A DNA stretch of 64,000 nucleotides from Chitinophagaceae bacterium (GCA_017307735.1 JAFKGR010000011.1:99501-163500), one strand, 5' to 3'. Numbered from the stretch's first letter, positions 49,320 through 59,002 are shown. Notes: generated by a model not told the origin, from the letters alone. Translations and numbers: made by a program.

Positions 49320-50486
49320 TTATTTTCTTTTTTCGATGGGAATGAATTTCCTGTTTTCAGGCCCGATGTAATTGGCGCTTGGCCTGATGATTTTTCCATC
49401 CTGCCTTTGTTCAATAATGTGTGCACACCATCCGGTGGTTCTTGAAATAACAAACAAAGGTGTAAACATGTACGTGGGCACACCCATCATGTGATAGGCT
49501 ACGGCAGAAAACCAATCCAGATTCGGGAACATTTTTTTCTCTTTCCACATTACACTTTCCAATCTGGCGGCCACATCAAAGAGCAGCGTGTCTCCGGCTT
49601 CCTTAGAAAGGTTTCCGGCAACTTTTTTAATAACTACATTCCTCGGATCGGAAATTGTATAAACAGGATGGCCAAAACCAATGATAATTTCTTTATTGGT
49701 GAGCCTCGTCTTGATATCTGTTTCGGCTGCATCCGGCGAAGCATAACGGCTTTGAATTTCGTAAGCCACTTCATTAGCGCCTCCATGCTTTGGACCTCTC
49801 AATGCACCGATAGCACCTGTCACTGCAGAAAAAACATCCGAGCCGGTTCCGGCAATGACTCTTCCTGTAAAAGTAGAAGCATTGTACTCATGTTCTGCAT
49901 ACAGGTTCAGCGAAATCTGCATAGCCTTTACCCAGGAATCTGAAGGTTTGGTTCCGTGCAACAGATGAAGAAAATGTCCTCCCACCGAATCATCATCTGT
50001 TTCCACTTCTATTTCTTTTCCGTTGTGAGAATAGTGATACCAATACAACAGTGCCGAGGCATAAGAGGCTATCAACTTATCTGCTATATCCCTTGCTCCG
50101 GAAAGTGTGTGCTGGTCTTTTTCAGGTTCGATAGCACCCATTGCAGAAACTGATGTACGCAATACATCCATCGGATGGGCAGCAGCCGGTATTTTCTTCA
50201 AAATAACTTTCAAAGCATGGGGAAGCCCCCTTAACGATTTCAGTTTTGCTTTGTAGGCATTGAGTTGTGTTTGCGTCGGCAACGCTCCGTAAAGAAGCAG
50301 ATACGCCACTTCTTCAAACTGGGTTTTCTCGGCCAGATCAAGAATATCGTAACCACGGTAATGAAGATCATTTCCGCTTTTGCCGACAGTGCAAAGAGCC
50401 GTATTCCCGGCAGCAACGCCGGAAAGCGCTACACTTTTTTTGGGTTTAAAAGGTATTTCCTTCGTTGCAGTTTGTTTAGTTGCCAT
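49320..50486 (-). CDS. prpC: 2-Methylcitrate synthase / citrate synthase
   Basis: A 388-residue citrate-synthase-family enzyme that condenses propionyl-CoA with oxaloacetate. [13 protein letters not shown] and [39 protein letters not shown] contain the catalytic His region; [14 protein letters not shown] the second His; and DVAARLES and the final [25 protein letters not shown] are typical of the short PrpC type. Flanking prpB and prpD make the methylcitrate role likely; citrate synthase activity is also usual in this group. Its start overlaps the end of prpB by 11 bases. Confidence 0.95.
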   Translation of the reverse strand: MATKQTATKEIPFKPKKSVALSGVAAGNTALCTVGKSGNDLHYRGYDILDLAEKTQFEEVAYLLLYGALPTQTQLNAYKAKLKSLRGLPHALKVILKKIPAAAHPMDVLRTSVSAMGAIEPEKDQHTLSGARDIADKLIASYASALLYWYHYSHNGKEIEVETDDDSVGGHFLHLLHGTKPSDSWVKAMQISLNLYAEHEYNASTFTGRVIAGTGSDVFSAVTGAIGALRGPKHGGANEVAYEIQSRYASPDAAETDIKTRLTNKEIIIGFGHPVYTISDPRNVVIKKVAGNLSKEAGDTLLFDVAARLESVMWKEKKMFPNLDWFSAVAYHMMGVPTYMFTPLFVISRTTGWCAHIIEQRQDGKIIRPSANYIGPENRKFIPIEKRK

Positions 50487-51381
50487 CTCTGTTATGTTTA
50501 AAAAGATTATCTAATTTTTGTTCGTATGCGTAATAGCCGATGCTCTTGTAAAGTTCATCGCGCGTTTGCATGGTATCCAATACATTCTTTTGAGTGCCAT
50601 CTTTTCTGATGTGCTCATATACATTTTGCGCAGCTTTATTGGCAGCACGAAAGGCAGAAAGAGGATATAAAATTAAACCAACCCCTGCCGCTTTCAACTC
50701 ATCCACGGTGTACATTTTTATCATTCCGAATTCGGTGATATTGGCCAGAACCGGAATTCCCGTGGCGTCCACAAATTTTTGATAAAAACTCAAATCCGGA
50801 ACAGCTTCTGCAAAAATAAAATCAGCACCTGCCTCTTTGTAAGCAACAGCGCGTTCCAGGGTTTTTTCCAAACCTTCCATGGCAAATGCATCTGTGCGTG
50901 CACCCAATACAAAATTTTCGTCTGTACGTGCATCCGCGGCAGATTTAATCCGGTCTGCCATTTCTTCTTTGCTAACCACCTCTTTTCCCGGGCGATGGCC
51001 GCAACGTTTGGCTCCCACCTGATCTTCGATATGCAGGGCGGCAGCTCCTTCTTTGATCAGAGACTTTACAGTTCGCCCAATATTAAAGGCAGAAGGCCCA
51101 AATCCGGTATCCACATCCACAAGCAAAGGAAGATCGCACACATTGGTAATACGGCGAATGTCGATCAATACATCTTCGAGATTGGTAATTCCCAGGTCGG
51201 GGATTCCCAATGAACCAGCAGCTACTCCGCCTCCCGAAAGATAAACAGCATTGAATCCGGCATGTTGGGCCAGCAATGCATGATTTGCATTAATAGCGCC
51301 CACTATCTGCAATGGGTTTTCTTTTTGCATCGCTTCACGAAATCGTATTCCGGGAGTTTTTGTACCCATCGTTTTGTCCAT
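50476..51381 (-). CDS. prpB: Methylisocitrate lyase
   Basis: A 301-residue isocitrate-lyase-superfamily enzyme that cleaves 2-methylisocitrate to pyruvate and succinate, the last step of the methylcitrate cycle. GAKRCGHR with Cys127 is the catalytic motif; VDVDTGFG and [10 protein letters not shown] supply metal-binding residues. The length separates it from isocitrate lyase (over 420 residues). Preceded by the alcohol dehydrogenase (39 bases) and overlapping prpC. Confidence 0.95.
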   Translation of the reverse strand: MDKTMGTKTPGIRFREAMQKENPLQIVGAINANHALLAQHAGFNAVYLSGGGVAAGSLGIPDLGITNLEDVLIDIRRITNVCDLPLLVDVDTGFGPSAFNIGRTVKSLIKEGAAALHIEDQVGAKRCGHRPGKEVVSKEEMADRIKSAADARTDENFVLGARTDAFAMEGLEKTLERAVAYKEAGADFIFAEAVPDLSFYQKFVDATGIPVLANITEFGMIKMYTVDELKAAGVGLILYPLSAFRAANKAAQNVYEHIRKDGTQKNVLDTMQTRDELYKSIGYYAYEQKLDNLFKHNRDGN

Positions 51382-51420
51382 GTTTTAAAAATTTCTTTGA
51401 ATAATTTCTTTTAAAAAATA

Positions 51421-52464
51421 TCATTCCGGAATAATGACCGTTCTCACACCTGCATCGAACTTTTCCAGAGCATCCAGTGTTTGGTTGATTGCACCGGCAT
51501 CCAGCGGAATAGTCCGGGAAACAACTTTGGAAACATCCAGCATTTTTTGCGAAGTAAATTCTATCAAGTGAGGGAGCTCATGCAACAAATGGTCATTGGA
51601 TCCGATCAATTCAACTTCATTACCCAAAATTTCGGAGTAGGTGTTAACCGAAATTTCTTTATTGGACAGTCCGACCAAAACTACCCTTCCCAATGGGCCC
51701 ACACATTGCAATGCCTGCTTTTGTGTCACGGGCAAACCAATCATTTCAATGGCTACATCCGCACCCGTTCCGTCGGTTTGTTTTTTAATTTCAGCCACCG
51801 GATCCTGGATTTTTCCGTTGATGGGAATGGCCCTGTGCGTCCGCGCAAGCTTCAGTTTATCCTCATTGATATCGATAGCAAAAACTTTGGTAGCGCCAAA
51901 GGCTTTTGCCAGTTGGATAGCCGATTGTCCCAAACCACCTACACCAAATACTGCCACTTTATCTCCGGGTTTGATCCTTGCTTTCAACAAAGCATGAAAT
52001 GCAGTAGCAGAGGCACACATCAAAGTAGCTCCCTGTTCAAATGGGATTCCATCCGGAAGATGAATGGCATTCCTCGCCGGGATCGCAATATATTCCGCAT
52101 AACCACCATTGGTATGATGGCCGATCATTTTACCATGTGTACAAAATTGCTCGTTGCCCCTTGAGCAATAGTAACAATCTCCACAGGTTATCAGATAATG
52201 AAGGCACACCCGGTCTCCCGCTTTTACATTGGTTACCTGTGAACCCATTTTTTCTACCACACCTGCAACCTCATGCCCGAGAGTAATCGGCAAAAAACCA
52301 ACAGCAGAAAGGCCGGCGCGATAATGTGCATCTGAATGACAAATACCGGCAGCTTTCACCCTCACCAAAATATCGCGTTCTCCAATTTCAGGAATTGGAA
52401 TTTCCTGCAATTCCAGTGGTTTATTGATTCCCACCATCCGGACAGCTTTCATAATTTGTTTCAT
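51421..52464 (-). CDS. Zinc-dependent alcohol dehydrogenase
   Basis: A 347-residue medium-chain dehydrogenase. Catalytic zinc ligands are Cys42 and His64 (GHEVAGVVEKMG); the structural zinc is held by Cys94, Cys97, Cys100 and Cys108 in CGDCYYCSRGNEQFC; the NAD site is AVFGVGGLGQSAIQLAK near residue 171. Substrate is unknown. As first gene of the prp run it may feed the pathway, for instance by oxidising propanol, but this is a positional inference. The upstream spacer is long and no exact promoter match was found. Confidence 0.88.
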   Translation of the reverse strand: MKQIMKAVRMVGINKPLELQEIPIPEIGERDILVRVKAAGICHSDAHYRAGLSAVGFLPITLGHEVAGVVEKMGSQVTNVKAGDRVCLHYLITCGDCYYCSRGNEQFCTHGKMIGHHTNGGYAEYIAIPARNAIHLPDGIPFEQGATLMCASATAFHALLKARIKPGDKVAVFGVGGLGQSAIQLAKAFGATKVFAIDINEDKLKLARTHRAIPINGKIQDPVAEIKKQTDGTGADVAIEMIGLPVTQKQALQCVGPLGRVVLVGLSNKEISVNTYSEILGNEVELIGSNDHLLHELPHLIEFTSQKMLDVSKVVSRTIPLDAGAINQTLDALEKFDAGVRTVIIPE

Positions 52465-52810
52465 TTTTTACAGGAGGCTAAGGTACACCCGAAAACCTGT
52501 TTATAAATAACACTTTACCAGAATGAAACAACAGAGAAATAATATTTTTCTATTTTTGAATTACCGCATAAGCATACTTGTAATTACGTAGTAAAGCCGG
52601 CATGATTCATCTCTCCTGTTGATCTTTTGGAAAAAGGCAGAATAAAAAATTTACCAGCTTCGTAAGGTTGAAACAAGTAAAAAAACTTCATCCTGTAAGG
52701 TGGTACTATCTTTGTTATGATTTCTCAGATTAAAAAACAAACCAATAAACCAAAATTCATTTCACTATTTTTCATTATTCATTAAATAAATCACTATTAA
52801 ATCTCATAGT
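52465..52810. other. Divergent spacer, alcohol dehydrogenase / outer-membrane protein
   Basis: About 346 bases without a gene. It is A+T-rich and contains a plus-strand -7 match at 52707. I see no RNA gene, repeat or ORF worth naming. Confidence 0.6.
52707..52714 (+). promoter_or_regulatory. -7 element for the outer-membrane protein gene
   Basis: TATCTTTG matches TAnnTTTG; the start codon is about 96 bases downstream. No clear -33 TTG at the standard distance. Confidence 0.4.
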
Positions 52811-53656
52811 ATGATAAAGAAAATCAAATCATTTTTTCTTTTGTGCTTTGGAATGTTCTTCGCATTTTCAGCGGGGGCACAAAACTTCTCATTGGGCGTA
52901 AGGTCGGGAATCAGTATCCCAAATCTGACTGGTGGCGGCGGCGCAGCCTTTCCATTGAGTACTGATTATAAATCAAGATTCGGTATAGATGAAGCTATTT
53001 CCGGAGAATATCATTTCTCAAAACTTTTTTCACTCCAGGTGATGGCTGAGTATTCATCGCAGGGAGGAAAAAGAGATGGGAACCAGGCGTTGGCAAGAAA
53101 ATCGGATTTCCTCGCGGGGCTTCAGCAATCACAGGGAGGTAGCCAGCCACCTATTGATCCTGCCATACTTGACCAACTCATGACAGCGTTAAACTCAAGC
53201 CCTGCAAATTATATTTATGCGGATGCAAATAATGTTTCCAAACTGAATTATCTGCTCATCCCGGTATCGGCTAAATTTGGCTGGAATCTCAGAAAGAATT
53301 CACCGGTGAGGTTTTATTTTGACGGTGGTCCCTTTGTCGGATTTTTGTTGAATGCAAAACAGGAGATCAAGAATGCTCAAAATATTTCTCTTGCCGACAA
53401 TGGCATTCCCGCCATTCCCCTACCGATACCGGGACAATTTTTTGATGGAACCCAGGATGTCAAAAGTAGTTTGCATACTTTCAACATCGGATTCTCAGGA
53501 GAGGTTGGATTTGCCTACAACTTTAATGAAAAGAACAACATTTTTATAGAAGGTGGCGGCAACTACGGATTCAGGGCTATTCAAAAGGATCCGCAGGATG
53601 GTAAAAACCATGTTGGCGCAGGCACCGTAGGCTTAGGTTATGCACATACCTTTTAG
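52811..53656 (+). CDS. Outer-membrane beta-barrel protein (porin-like)
   Basis: A 281-residue exported protein: signal peptide MIKKIKSFFLLCFGMFFAFSAGAQ, then FSLGVRSGISIPNLTG, the start common to Bacteroidota OMP_b-brl barrels. Alternating hydrophobic strands such as NYLLIPVSAKFGWNLR, VRFYFDGGPFVGFLL and NIGFSGEVGFAYNF follow, and the end is VGLGYAHTF with the terminal aromatic needed for barrel assembly. Function unknown; structural or small-molecule pore is possible. Single gene with its own terminator. Confidence 0.82.
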   Translation: MIKKIKSFFLLCFGMFFAFSAGAQNFSLGVRSGISIPNLTGGGGAAFPLSTDYKSRFGIDEAISGEYHFSKLFSLQVMAEYSSQGGKRDGNQALARKSDFLAGLQQSQGGSQPPIDPAILDQLMTALNSSPANYIYADANNVSKLNYLLIPVSAKFGWNLRKNSPVRFYFDGGPFVGFLLNAKQEIKNAQNISLADNGIPAIPLPIPGQFFDGTQDVKSSLHTFNIGFSGEVGFAYNFNEKNNIFIEGGGNYGFRAIQKDPQDGKNHVGAGTVGLGYAHTF

Positions 53657-53685
53657 AAAGTAAAGATTTATTCTTATTAAATTCG

Positions 53686-53725
53686 AACTGCGTAATCATC
53701 GAATTCATTGGATGCTTACGCAGTT
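53686..53725 (+). terminator. Terminator after the outer-membrane protein gene
   Basis: AACTGCGTAA and TTACGCAGTT form a perfect 10-bp stem around a 20-base loop. A weak T-rich stretch follows. Confidence 0.6.
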
Positions 53726-53823
53726 TCCATTTTAGTGGCGTTAACGGCTGTACTAAAACGCAACGCTGACATTCACAAAAGACAGAAGAATTCCAGGAAT
53801 AAAAAGCAGGTGTCCTGAACAAA

Positions 53824-53852
53824 AAAAGCCGCTCCTTTTGAGAACAGCTTTT
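53824..53852 (-). terminator. Terminator after tsf
   Basis: On the minus strand, AAAAGC pairs with GCTTTT and an inner CTC with GAG, followed by a T run. It lies 22 bases after the tsf stop codon. Confidence 0.6.
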
Positions 53853-53874
53853 CAATGATTTTCTATTAAAAAAA

Positions 53875-54705
53875 TTATGCTCCTAATGCCACACGAACAA
53901 AACCGGTTACCTTCAGATCCTTGTCAACGCTTGTGATGTAATCACCTACAGATTTGTTACTGTCTTTCACAAAAGCCTGGGCAAGCAATGTATTTTCTTT
54001 GAAAAATTTATTCAATTTCCCTGCGGCAATTCTCTCAGCCATTTCAGCGGGCTTTCCTTCTGCCTTCACCTGTTCAATTGCGATGCTTTTTTCATGTTCA
54101 ATGGTTTCCGGTGAAACAGATTCTTTATCCACCGCTATCGGATTCATTGCAGCTACCTGCATGGCCACATCTTTTCCCACTTCATCATTTTCTTTATTGA
54201 ATCCAACCAAAACTCCCATCCTGTATTCACCGTGAATGTAGGTTGCCACATACGGAGCCTGGACTTTTTCAAAACGGGTAACCCCGATTTTTTCACCAAT
54301 TTTGGCAATTTGTTCATTCAGCTTATCGGCAATGGTCTCATTGCCCAGCTTAACGGATTTTAATTCATCGGCATTATTCGCATTATTGGCAATGGCTGCA
54401 TCCATAATAGAATTGGCAAATGCCACAAATTCTGCATTCTTACTTACAAAATCTGTTTCACAACTCAGCGTAATAACATAACCGGTTTTTTTATCATCCG
54501 TTGCTTTTGCGATGACCACACCTTCTTTTGCTTCGCGATCACCTCTCAGCGCAGCCACCTTCTGACCTTTTTTTCTCAGGTAATCGATGGCAGCTTCAAA
54601 ATCTCCGTTGGATTCCATCAGTGCTTTTCTGCAATCCATCATACCTGCACCTGTTTGTTTGCGCAGTTTATTGATGTCTGCAGCAGTTATCGTTGCTGTA
54701 CTCAT
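53875..54705 (-). CDS. tsf: Elongation factor Ts
   Basis: A 276-residue nucleotide-exchange factor for EF-Tu. The N-terminal UBA-like segment ADINKLRKQTGAGMMDCRKALMESNGDFEAAIDYLRKKG is diagnostic; KTGYVITLSCETDFVSKNAEF belongs to the core that contacts EF-Tu. Full-length. It is the last gene of the rplM-rpsI-rpsB-tsf run, 57 bases after rpsB. Confidence 0.98.
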   Translation of the reverse strand: MSTATITAADINKLRKQTGAGMMDCRKALMESNGDFEAAIDYLRKKGQKVAALRGDREAKEGVVIAKATDDKKTGYVITLSCETDFVSKNAEFVAFANSIMDAAIANNANNADELKSVKLGNETIADKLNEQIAKIGEKIGVTRFEKVQAPYVATYIHGEYRMGVLVGFNKENDEVGKDVAMQVAAMNPIAVDKESVSPETIEHEKSIAIEQVKAEGKPAEMAERIAAGKLNKFFKENTLLAQAFVKDSNKSVGDYITSVDKDLKVTGFVRVALGA

Positions 54706-54762
54706 TCGTTTTATATTTTTGGAGATATTCCCAAAGAAATCATCTCCGGATGATTAATTAAA

Positions 54763-55635
54763 TTATTTTCTACCCTGAGGAGGACGGTTCGAACTTGGAA
54801 CCCTTCTCTTGGGGCCACTACCTGCCACGCTACGGCCTCTGCTTCTCTGGCGGCCTTCTTCACGTTCATCACCACCTTCATCCACTTTGTATTCTTTCAC
54901 TTCTTCCTGTTCTGCTTCTTCGGCCTCTTCATCTTTTTGGGCCTGTCTTTCAGCAAGGCCTTCCGCAATGGCGTTGGTGATATAATTTGTAATGATGGCA
55001 ATTGATTTTGTAGCATCATCGTTTGAAGGGATTGAGAATTCCACTTTGTTCGGATCACAATTGGTGTCCACCATTCCGATGGTAGTAATATTCAACCTTC
55101 TGGCTTCGGCAAGGGCGATATGTTCGTGTCCAATATCCACAAGAAACAGAGCTGCCGGCAGACGGCTGATTTGAGAAATACCACCAAGCACCTTTTCCAT
55201 CTTTTCTCTGTCGCGCGATAATGTGAGCCTTTCTTTTTTGGTAATGCTGTCGAGGGTACCGTCATTCAACATTTTTTCAATGTGTTGCATTTTCTTTACA
55301 CTCTTACGAACGGTATTGAAATTGGTGAGCATTCCACCCAGCCACCTTTCGGTTACAAAAGGCATATTTACACGTTTGGCTGCTTCGGTAACAATTTCCT
55401 TTGCCTGCTTTTTGGTAGCAACAAACATAATTTTCTTACCGCTCTTGGCAATACTTTTAAGCGCCGATGCAGCTTCTTCAAGGCCTTCCACCGTTTTGTT
55501 CAGATCGATGATGTGGATTCCTTTCTTTTCGGCAAAAATGTACGGCAGCATCTTGGGGTTCCATTTTTTCTTCAGGTGGCCAAAATGGACGCCAGCTTCC
55601 AGAAGTTGCTGTTGTAGAGAAGTATTATTTTCCAT
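54763..55635 (-). CDS. rpsB: 30S ribosomal protein S2, with long charged C-terminal tail
   Basis: A 290-residue S2. The core (about residues 1-232) shows GVHFGHLKKKWNPKMLPYIF, KIMFVATKKQAKEIV, ERWLGGMLTNFNTVRKS and TNCDPNKVEFSIPSNDDA. A tail of about 55 residues follows, first acidic (EEAEEAEQEEVKEYK) and then arginine/glycine/serine-rich (GRQRSRGRSVAGSG). Standard S2 is about 240 residues, so the tail is an addition; related Bacteroidota S2 proteins also carry charged tails, though their role is unclear. It lies between rpsI and tsf. Confidence 0.97.
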   Translation of the reverse strand: MENNTSLQQQLLEAGVHFGHLKKKWNPKMLPYIFAEKKGIHIIDLNKTVEGLEEAASALKSIAKSGKKIMFVATKKQAKEIVTEAAKRVNMPFVTERWLGGMLTNFNTVRKSVKKMQHIEKMLNDGTLDSITKKERLTLSRDREKMEKVLGGISQISRLPAALFLVDIGHEHIALAEARRLNITTIGMVDTNCDPNKVEFSIPSNDDATKSIAIITNYITNAIAEGLAERQAQKDEEAEEAEQEEVKEYKVDEGGDEREEGRQRSRGRSVAGSGPKRRVPSSNRPPQGRK

Positions 55636-55692
55636 TTATTTTGTTTTAGACTTCCTGTCAGGAAGAATTTTGTTTTATAGTTATTGCAAAAA

Positions 55693-56082
55693 TTAACGCT
55701 TAGAGAACTGAAATCCTTTTCTGGCTTTTTTCTTACCTGGTTTCTTACGTTCAACACCGCGTGAGTCACGGGTCAAAACTCCGGCCTGTTTTAAGGCAGG
55801 ACGAAATTCCGGATTCAGTTGAAGCAATGCACGTGCAATTCCCAGTTTTACAGCTTCTGCCTGGCCCTTAACTCCACCACCATCTGCATTGACAACGATA
55901 TCAAACTTGTCGAGCGATTCAATGGTTTTGAGAGGAAGTTCCACCTGGTTTTGCAGATACAACAGTGGGAAATAGGTTTTATAATCTTTTCCATTCACTG
56001 TAATCTTGCCATCTCCACGATTAATGAACACACGTGTAACCGCTTCTTTTCTACGGCCGGTTGCATTTTTTTGTCTTTCCAT
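55693..56082 (-). CDS. rpsI: 30S ribosomal protein S9
   Basis: A 129-residue ribosomal protein. NATGRRKEAVTRVFI at the N terminus and the C-terminal SRGVERKKPGKKKARKGFQFSKR, whose tail reaches the decoding centre, are typical. It follows rplM by 28 bases, as usual. Confidence 0.98.
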   Translation of the reverse strand: MERQKNATGRRKEAVTRVFINRGDGKITVNGKDYKTYFPLLYLQNQVELPLKTIESLDKFDIVVNADGGGVKGQAEAVKLGIARALLQLNPEFRPALKQAGVLTRDSRGVERKKPGKKKARKGFQFSKR

Positions 56083-56110
56083 TTTATTAGTTTAATGAAC
56101 GGAATGCGTT

Positions 56111-56563
56111 CTATTTTTTAGTAGTGGTTAAAGGTTGGGGATTCTGTGCCTTGTGTGGATGTTCAGGACCTGCATAAACAAAGAGCTTTTTAAACATTTT
56201 GCGGCCCAGTCTGTTTTTGGGGAGCATTCCTTTTATCGCTCTTTCCACAATGGCTTCCGGACGTTTTGCCAGAAGGTCAGAGGCAACGGTTTCTTTCATA
56301 CCACCGGGATAACCGCTGAAATTGATATAGACTTTTCTGTCCATTTTGTCTTTGCTGAATTTTATTTTTTCAGCATTGGTTACGATTACAAAATCGCCAC
56401 AATCCACGTGGGGAGTGTAGGAGGCCTTGTTCTTTCCACGAAGAACAGACGCAATTCTTGCGCACATGCGGCCTACGGTTTGATTAGTACCATCAACAAC
56501 GTACCATTGACGCTGAACGGTAGCCTCATTCGCATGTTTTGTTGTGAAATGTTGTTTACTCAT
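56111..56563 (-). CDS. rplM: 50S ribosomal protein L13
   Basis: A 150-residue ribosomal protein. WYVVDGTNQTVGRMCARIAS, YTPHVDCGDFVIVTNAEKI and KGMLPKNRLGRKMFKKLFVY are L13 signatures. First gene of the rplM-rpsI-rpsB-tsf run, with a promoter and hairpins in its leader. Confidence 0.98.
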   Translation of the reverse strand: MSKQHFTTKHANEATVQRQWYVVDGTNQTVGRMCARIASVLRGKNKASYTPHVDCGDFVIVTNAEKIKFSKDKMDRKVYINFSGYPGGMKETVASDLLAKRPEAIVERAIKGMLPKNRLGRKMFKKLFVYAGPEHPHKAQNPQPLTTTKK

Positions 56564-56640
56564 TTTTTTTAATTAGGGCATTGCTGCCTGTGAAATTTTT
56601 ATGCCGCTAACCCGGCATTTTTTTAAGGAGTGCAAAAGTA
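56564..56640 (-). promoter_or_regulatory. rplM leader: promoter and two hairpins, candidate r-protein leader
   Basis: Read on the minus strand: TACTTTTG (-7 element, 56633-56640), then hairpin ATGCCG-ggttag-CGGCAT (56601-56618), then hairpin GGCA-GCAA-TGCC (56577-56588) with a GNRA-type loop, then an A+T-rich stretch and the rplM ATG. Such structured leaders often bind the encoded protein for autoregulation; an L13 leader in Bacteroidia has been proposed in the literature, but I cannot confirm the match. Confidence 0.5.
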
Positions 56641-56898
56641 GGTTTTATACATTGAGAAATTACAATTTTACACAACTATTTTTTATCATCCATCTGCAAC
56701 TTATTAGTAATCAGTGAAAAAATTGTCTTAAAAAATTAATAGCTTTCTGATTATCCACATTAGTTCCTCCCTTTTTCTCCAAATTTCAGTACTCCGGTAA
56801 ATGTTATGAATACGCCACTGAAGAGGCTTCAAAATAAATTTATTATTGGCCGGTAGTGGCTCAAACAGATTTTCTCTTCACTTTTTTAAATAAAAAAA

Positions 56899-56906
56899 TA
56901 TATTTG
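56899..56906 (+). promoter_or_regulatory. -7 element for the zinc peptidase gene
   Basis: TATATTTG matches TAnnTTTG and lies 24 bases before the ATG at 56931. This decides the start: the upstream in-frame start codon at 56856 would precede the promoter. Confidence 0.55.
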
Positions 56907-56930
56907 GATAACAAATCAAAACCAAAAGTT

Positions 56931-57779
56931 ATGGATTGGCAGGGACGACGGGAAAGTAGTAATGTAGAAGACCGCCGGAGTATCAGCGGGGGTGGCCTTG
57001 CTGTTGGCGGCGGTGTGATCGGGTTGATTTTTGTACTCGCCAAGTTCTTTCTTGGAGGGGGTGATATCAACGATCTGCAACAACTCATGCCCCAGCAGCA
57101 ACAACAACCAATGACGGCCGAGGAGCAGGCAGCCGACGATCAGGAAGCGGCTTTTGTCAAGGTTGTGCTGGCCGATACAGAAGATGTATGGACCCAGATT
57201 TTTCAAAGCATGGGCAAGCAATACACCGATCCGACGCTGGTACTTTTCAGAGGAAGTACCACATCAGGATGTGGCGGAGCCTCTGCAGCCACCGGCCCTT
57301 TTTATTGCCCGGCAGATAAGAAACTTTATATCGATCTTTCTTTTGCAAAACAATTGAGAGATCAATTTGGGGTAAAAGGAGATTTTGCAATGGCTTATGT
57401 GGTTGCCCACGAAGTAGGGCATCATGTGCAGGATTTGCTCGGGTTATCAGCCAGAATGGATCAGTTGCGCCAGCAACTCACAGAAACAGAATACAACAAA
57501 TACAGTGTGCGGCTTGAGTTACAGGCCGATTTCTATGCGGGTTTATGGGCACACTACGATCAGAAAATGAAAAATGTAATCCATCCGGAAGACATTCAGG
57601 AAGCGCTTACAGCAGCCAATGCCATCGGAGACGATCGGCTGCAACAGGAATACCAGGGAACCATCACTCCGGATTCTTTTACACATGGCACATCCGAACA
57701 AAGAATGTACTGGTTTAAGAAAGGATATGATACCGGAGATTTTAACCAGGGAAATACTTTTGCACCCGGAGCGTTTTGA
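56931..57779 (+). CDS. Neutral zinc metallopeptidase (YpfJ-like)
   Basis: From ATG 56931 (MDWQGRRESSNVEDRRS) it has 282 residues and matches the PF04228-type zinc peptidase family. One transmembrane helix (GGLAVGGGVIGLIFVLAKFFLG, about 20-41) anchors it, and the rest is likely periplasmic. HEVGHH (from residue 160) is the zinc motif; later GLWAHY and the ending DFNQGNTFA are family features. Substrate unknown. Convergent with the amidase gene. Confidence 0.92.
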   Translation: MDWQGRRESSNVEDRRSISGGGLAVGGGVIGLIFVLAKFFLGGGDINDLQQLMPQQQQQPMTAEEQAADDQEAAFVKVVLADTEDVWTQIFQSMGKQYTDPTLVLFRGSTTSGCGGASAATGPFYCPADKKLYIDLSFAKQLRDQFGVKGDFAMAYVVAHEVGHHVQDLLGLSARMDQLRQQLTETEYNKYSVRLELQADFYAGLWAHYDQKMKNVIHPEDIQEALTAANAIGDDRLQQEYQGTITPDSFTHGTSEQRMYWFKKGYDTGDFNQGNTFAPGAF

Positions 57780-57844
57780 TGAATCACAATCCAACATATA
57801 CAATTTCAGCAGCCACTTTTTTCAGAACAATCGGGAGATGAAAA

Positions 57845-59002
57845 TCATTTTAAAGAATTCAGAAAATCTGTTATTCCCAAAATAATTTGTTGTGCCACTT
57901 TTCTGCGGAATACCACACTTCTTATTTTTTTTTCGTCCTGCGGATTACTTAAAAATGCCACTTCAACTAAACAATTAGGGAACTCGGTGGGTCCGCTCAG
58001 CGAAAAATTAAAACTCCCTACATTCCCAAAATCATTCAATCCGATTGCCATCATTCTTTTGAGAATAAACTGGCTCAACGGCCTGAAACCTACATAGCGA
58101 TAGTAGGTGCTTACCCCGTGAACCGTATCGATGGAAGCACTATTGAAATGAATACTCACTAATAAATCAGGTTGTTCCTGTTGCAGAAAGCGAATCCTCT
58201 CAAACATGGAAAGTGTCGTATCCTTTTCTCTGGTCATAACCACTTTTACTTTTTTGGCAAGAAGTTGTTTCTTCAATTCTTCGGCATATAGCAGGGTATA
58301 ATCTTTTTCAATAATTCCTGTGTTTACACCGGTGGCGCCGGTATTTTCCCCACCGTGCCCCGCATCCACCGCAATTATCATTTTCCTCAACAAAAGAGAG
58401 GAAGGCTGTCGATTCACTCTGATGGTCAACCTGTTCAGGCTGTCATAATAAATGTGGTAACCCCATTGGGTTTTATGTTTTAATTCGATGTTCACTTCCA
58501 TCACATCATCTTCACGTTGCACGTACCACACATTTTTGATTTCTCTGGTTGTGGGCATTTGCGTGATCCAATTGGTATTGCTCGTCACCCCGAAAATATC
58601 TACTACAATTTTGGCAGGATCAATATCCATACGGCTATTGTAGGGCAGTCGTTGGGGAAGGGAAACAGCCACATAATCAAATGCTGAATCACCCTCAACC
58701 CTCCAATTCCCACTGATATATTGAGGTAAAAATTCACCCTCTGTTCTTTCCACATTTTGTTTTTCGATCCACGCACTGTGTTGCTCAGAAAGCTGCACTT
58801 TGTATTGCGTACCGAAGCTATCTACCACTTTTAAAATAACATTGCTGTCAAGAAAAGTCATTTTTGCTCCACCTAACCGGTCTTTTCCCAATCCGTAATT
58901 CAGATAGGGCAGTGAATCTTTGGTTTCCACAAAGAAAAAAGATTGCTGCGAGAAAGAGGTGAGAGGAAAAATGAAAAGGAAGAAGAGGATAATTTTGTGC
59001 AT
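57845..59002 (-). CDS. N-acetylmuramoyl-L-alanine amidase (Amidase_3)
   Basis: A 385-residue exported amidase that cleaves the amide bond between MurNAc and L-alanine in peptidoglycan. A signal peptide (ending SFSQ near residue 19) precedes an N-terminal part of about 180 residues with SH3- or AMIN-like character. The catalytic domain begins at MIIAVDAGHGGENTGATG (zinc His) and contains Glu in IIEKDYTLLYAEELKK, LLVSIHFNSAS and NCLVEVAFLSNPQDEKKI (catalytic Glu). Cell-wall remodelling or daughter-cell separation is likely. Confidence 0.93.
   Translation of the reverse strand: MHKIILFFLFIFPLTSFSQQSFFFVETKDSLPYLNYGLGKDRLGGAKMTFLDSNVILKVVDSFGTQYKVQLSEQHSAWIEKQNVERTEGEFLPQYISGNWRVEGDSAFDYVAVSLPQRLPYNSRMDIDPAKIVVDIFGVTSNTNWITQMPTTREIKNVWYVQREDDVMEVNIELKHKTQWGYHIYYDSLNRLTIRVNRQPSSLLLRKMIIAVDAGHGGENTGATGVNTGIIEKDYTLLYAEELKKQLLAKKVKVVMTREKDTTLSMFERIRFLQQEQPDLLVSIHFNSASIDTVHGVSTYYRYVGFRPLSQFILKRMMAIGLNDFGNVGSFNFSLSGPTEFPNCLVEVAFLSNPQDEKKIRSVVFRRKVAQQIILGITDFLNSLK

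Larger units (their letters stand above)
56564..56930. other. Divergent spacer, rplM / zinc peptidase
   Basis: About 367 bases. The rplM side holds the promoter and leader hairpins. The middle (about 56650-56880) is A+T-rich, with no gene or repeat seen. The other side holds a -7 match at 56899. Confidence 0.6.
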
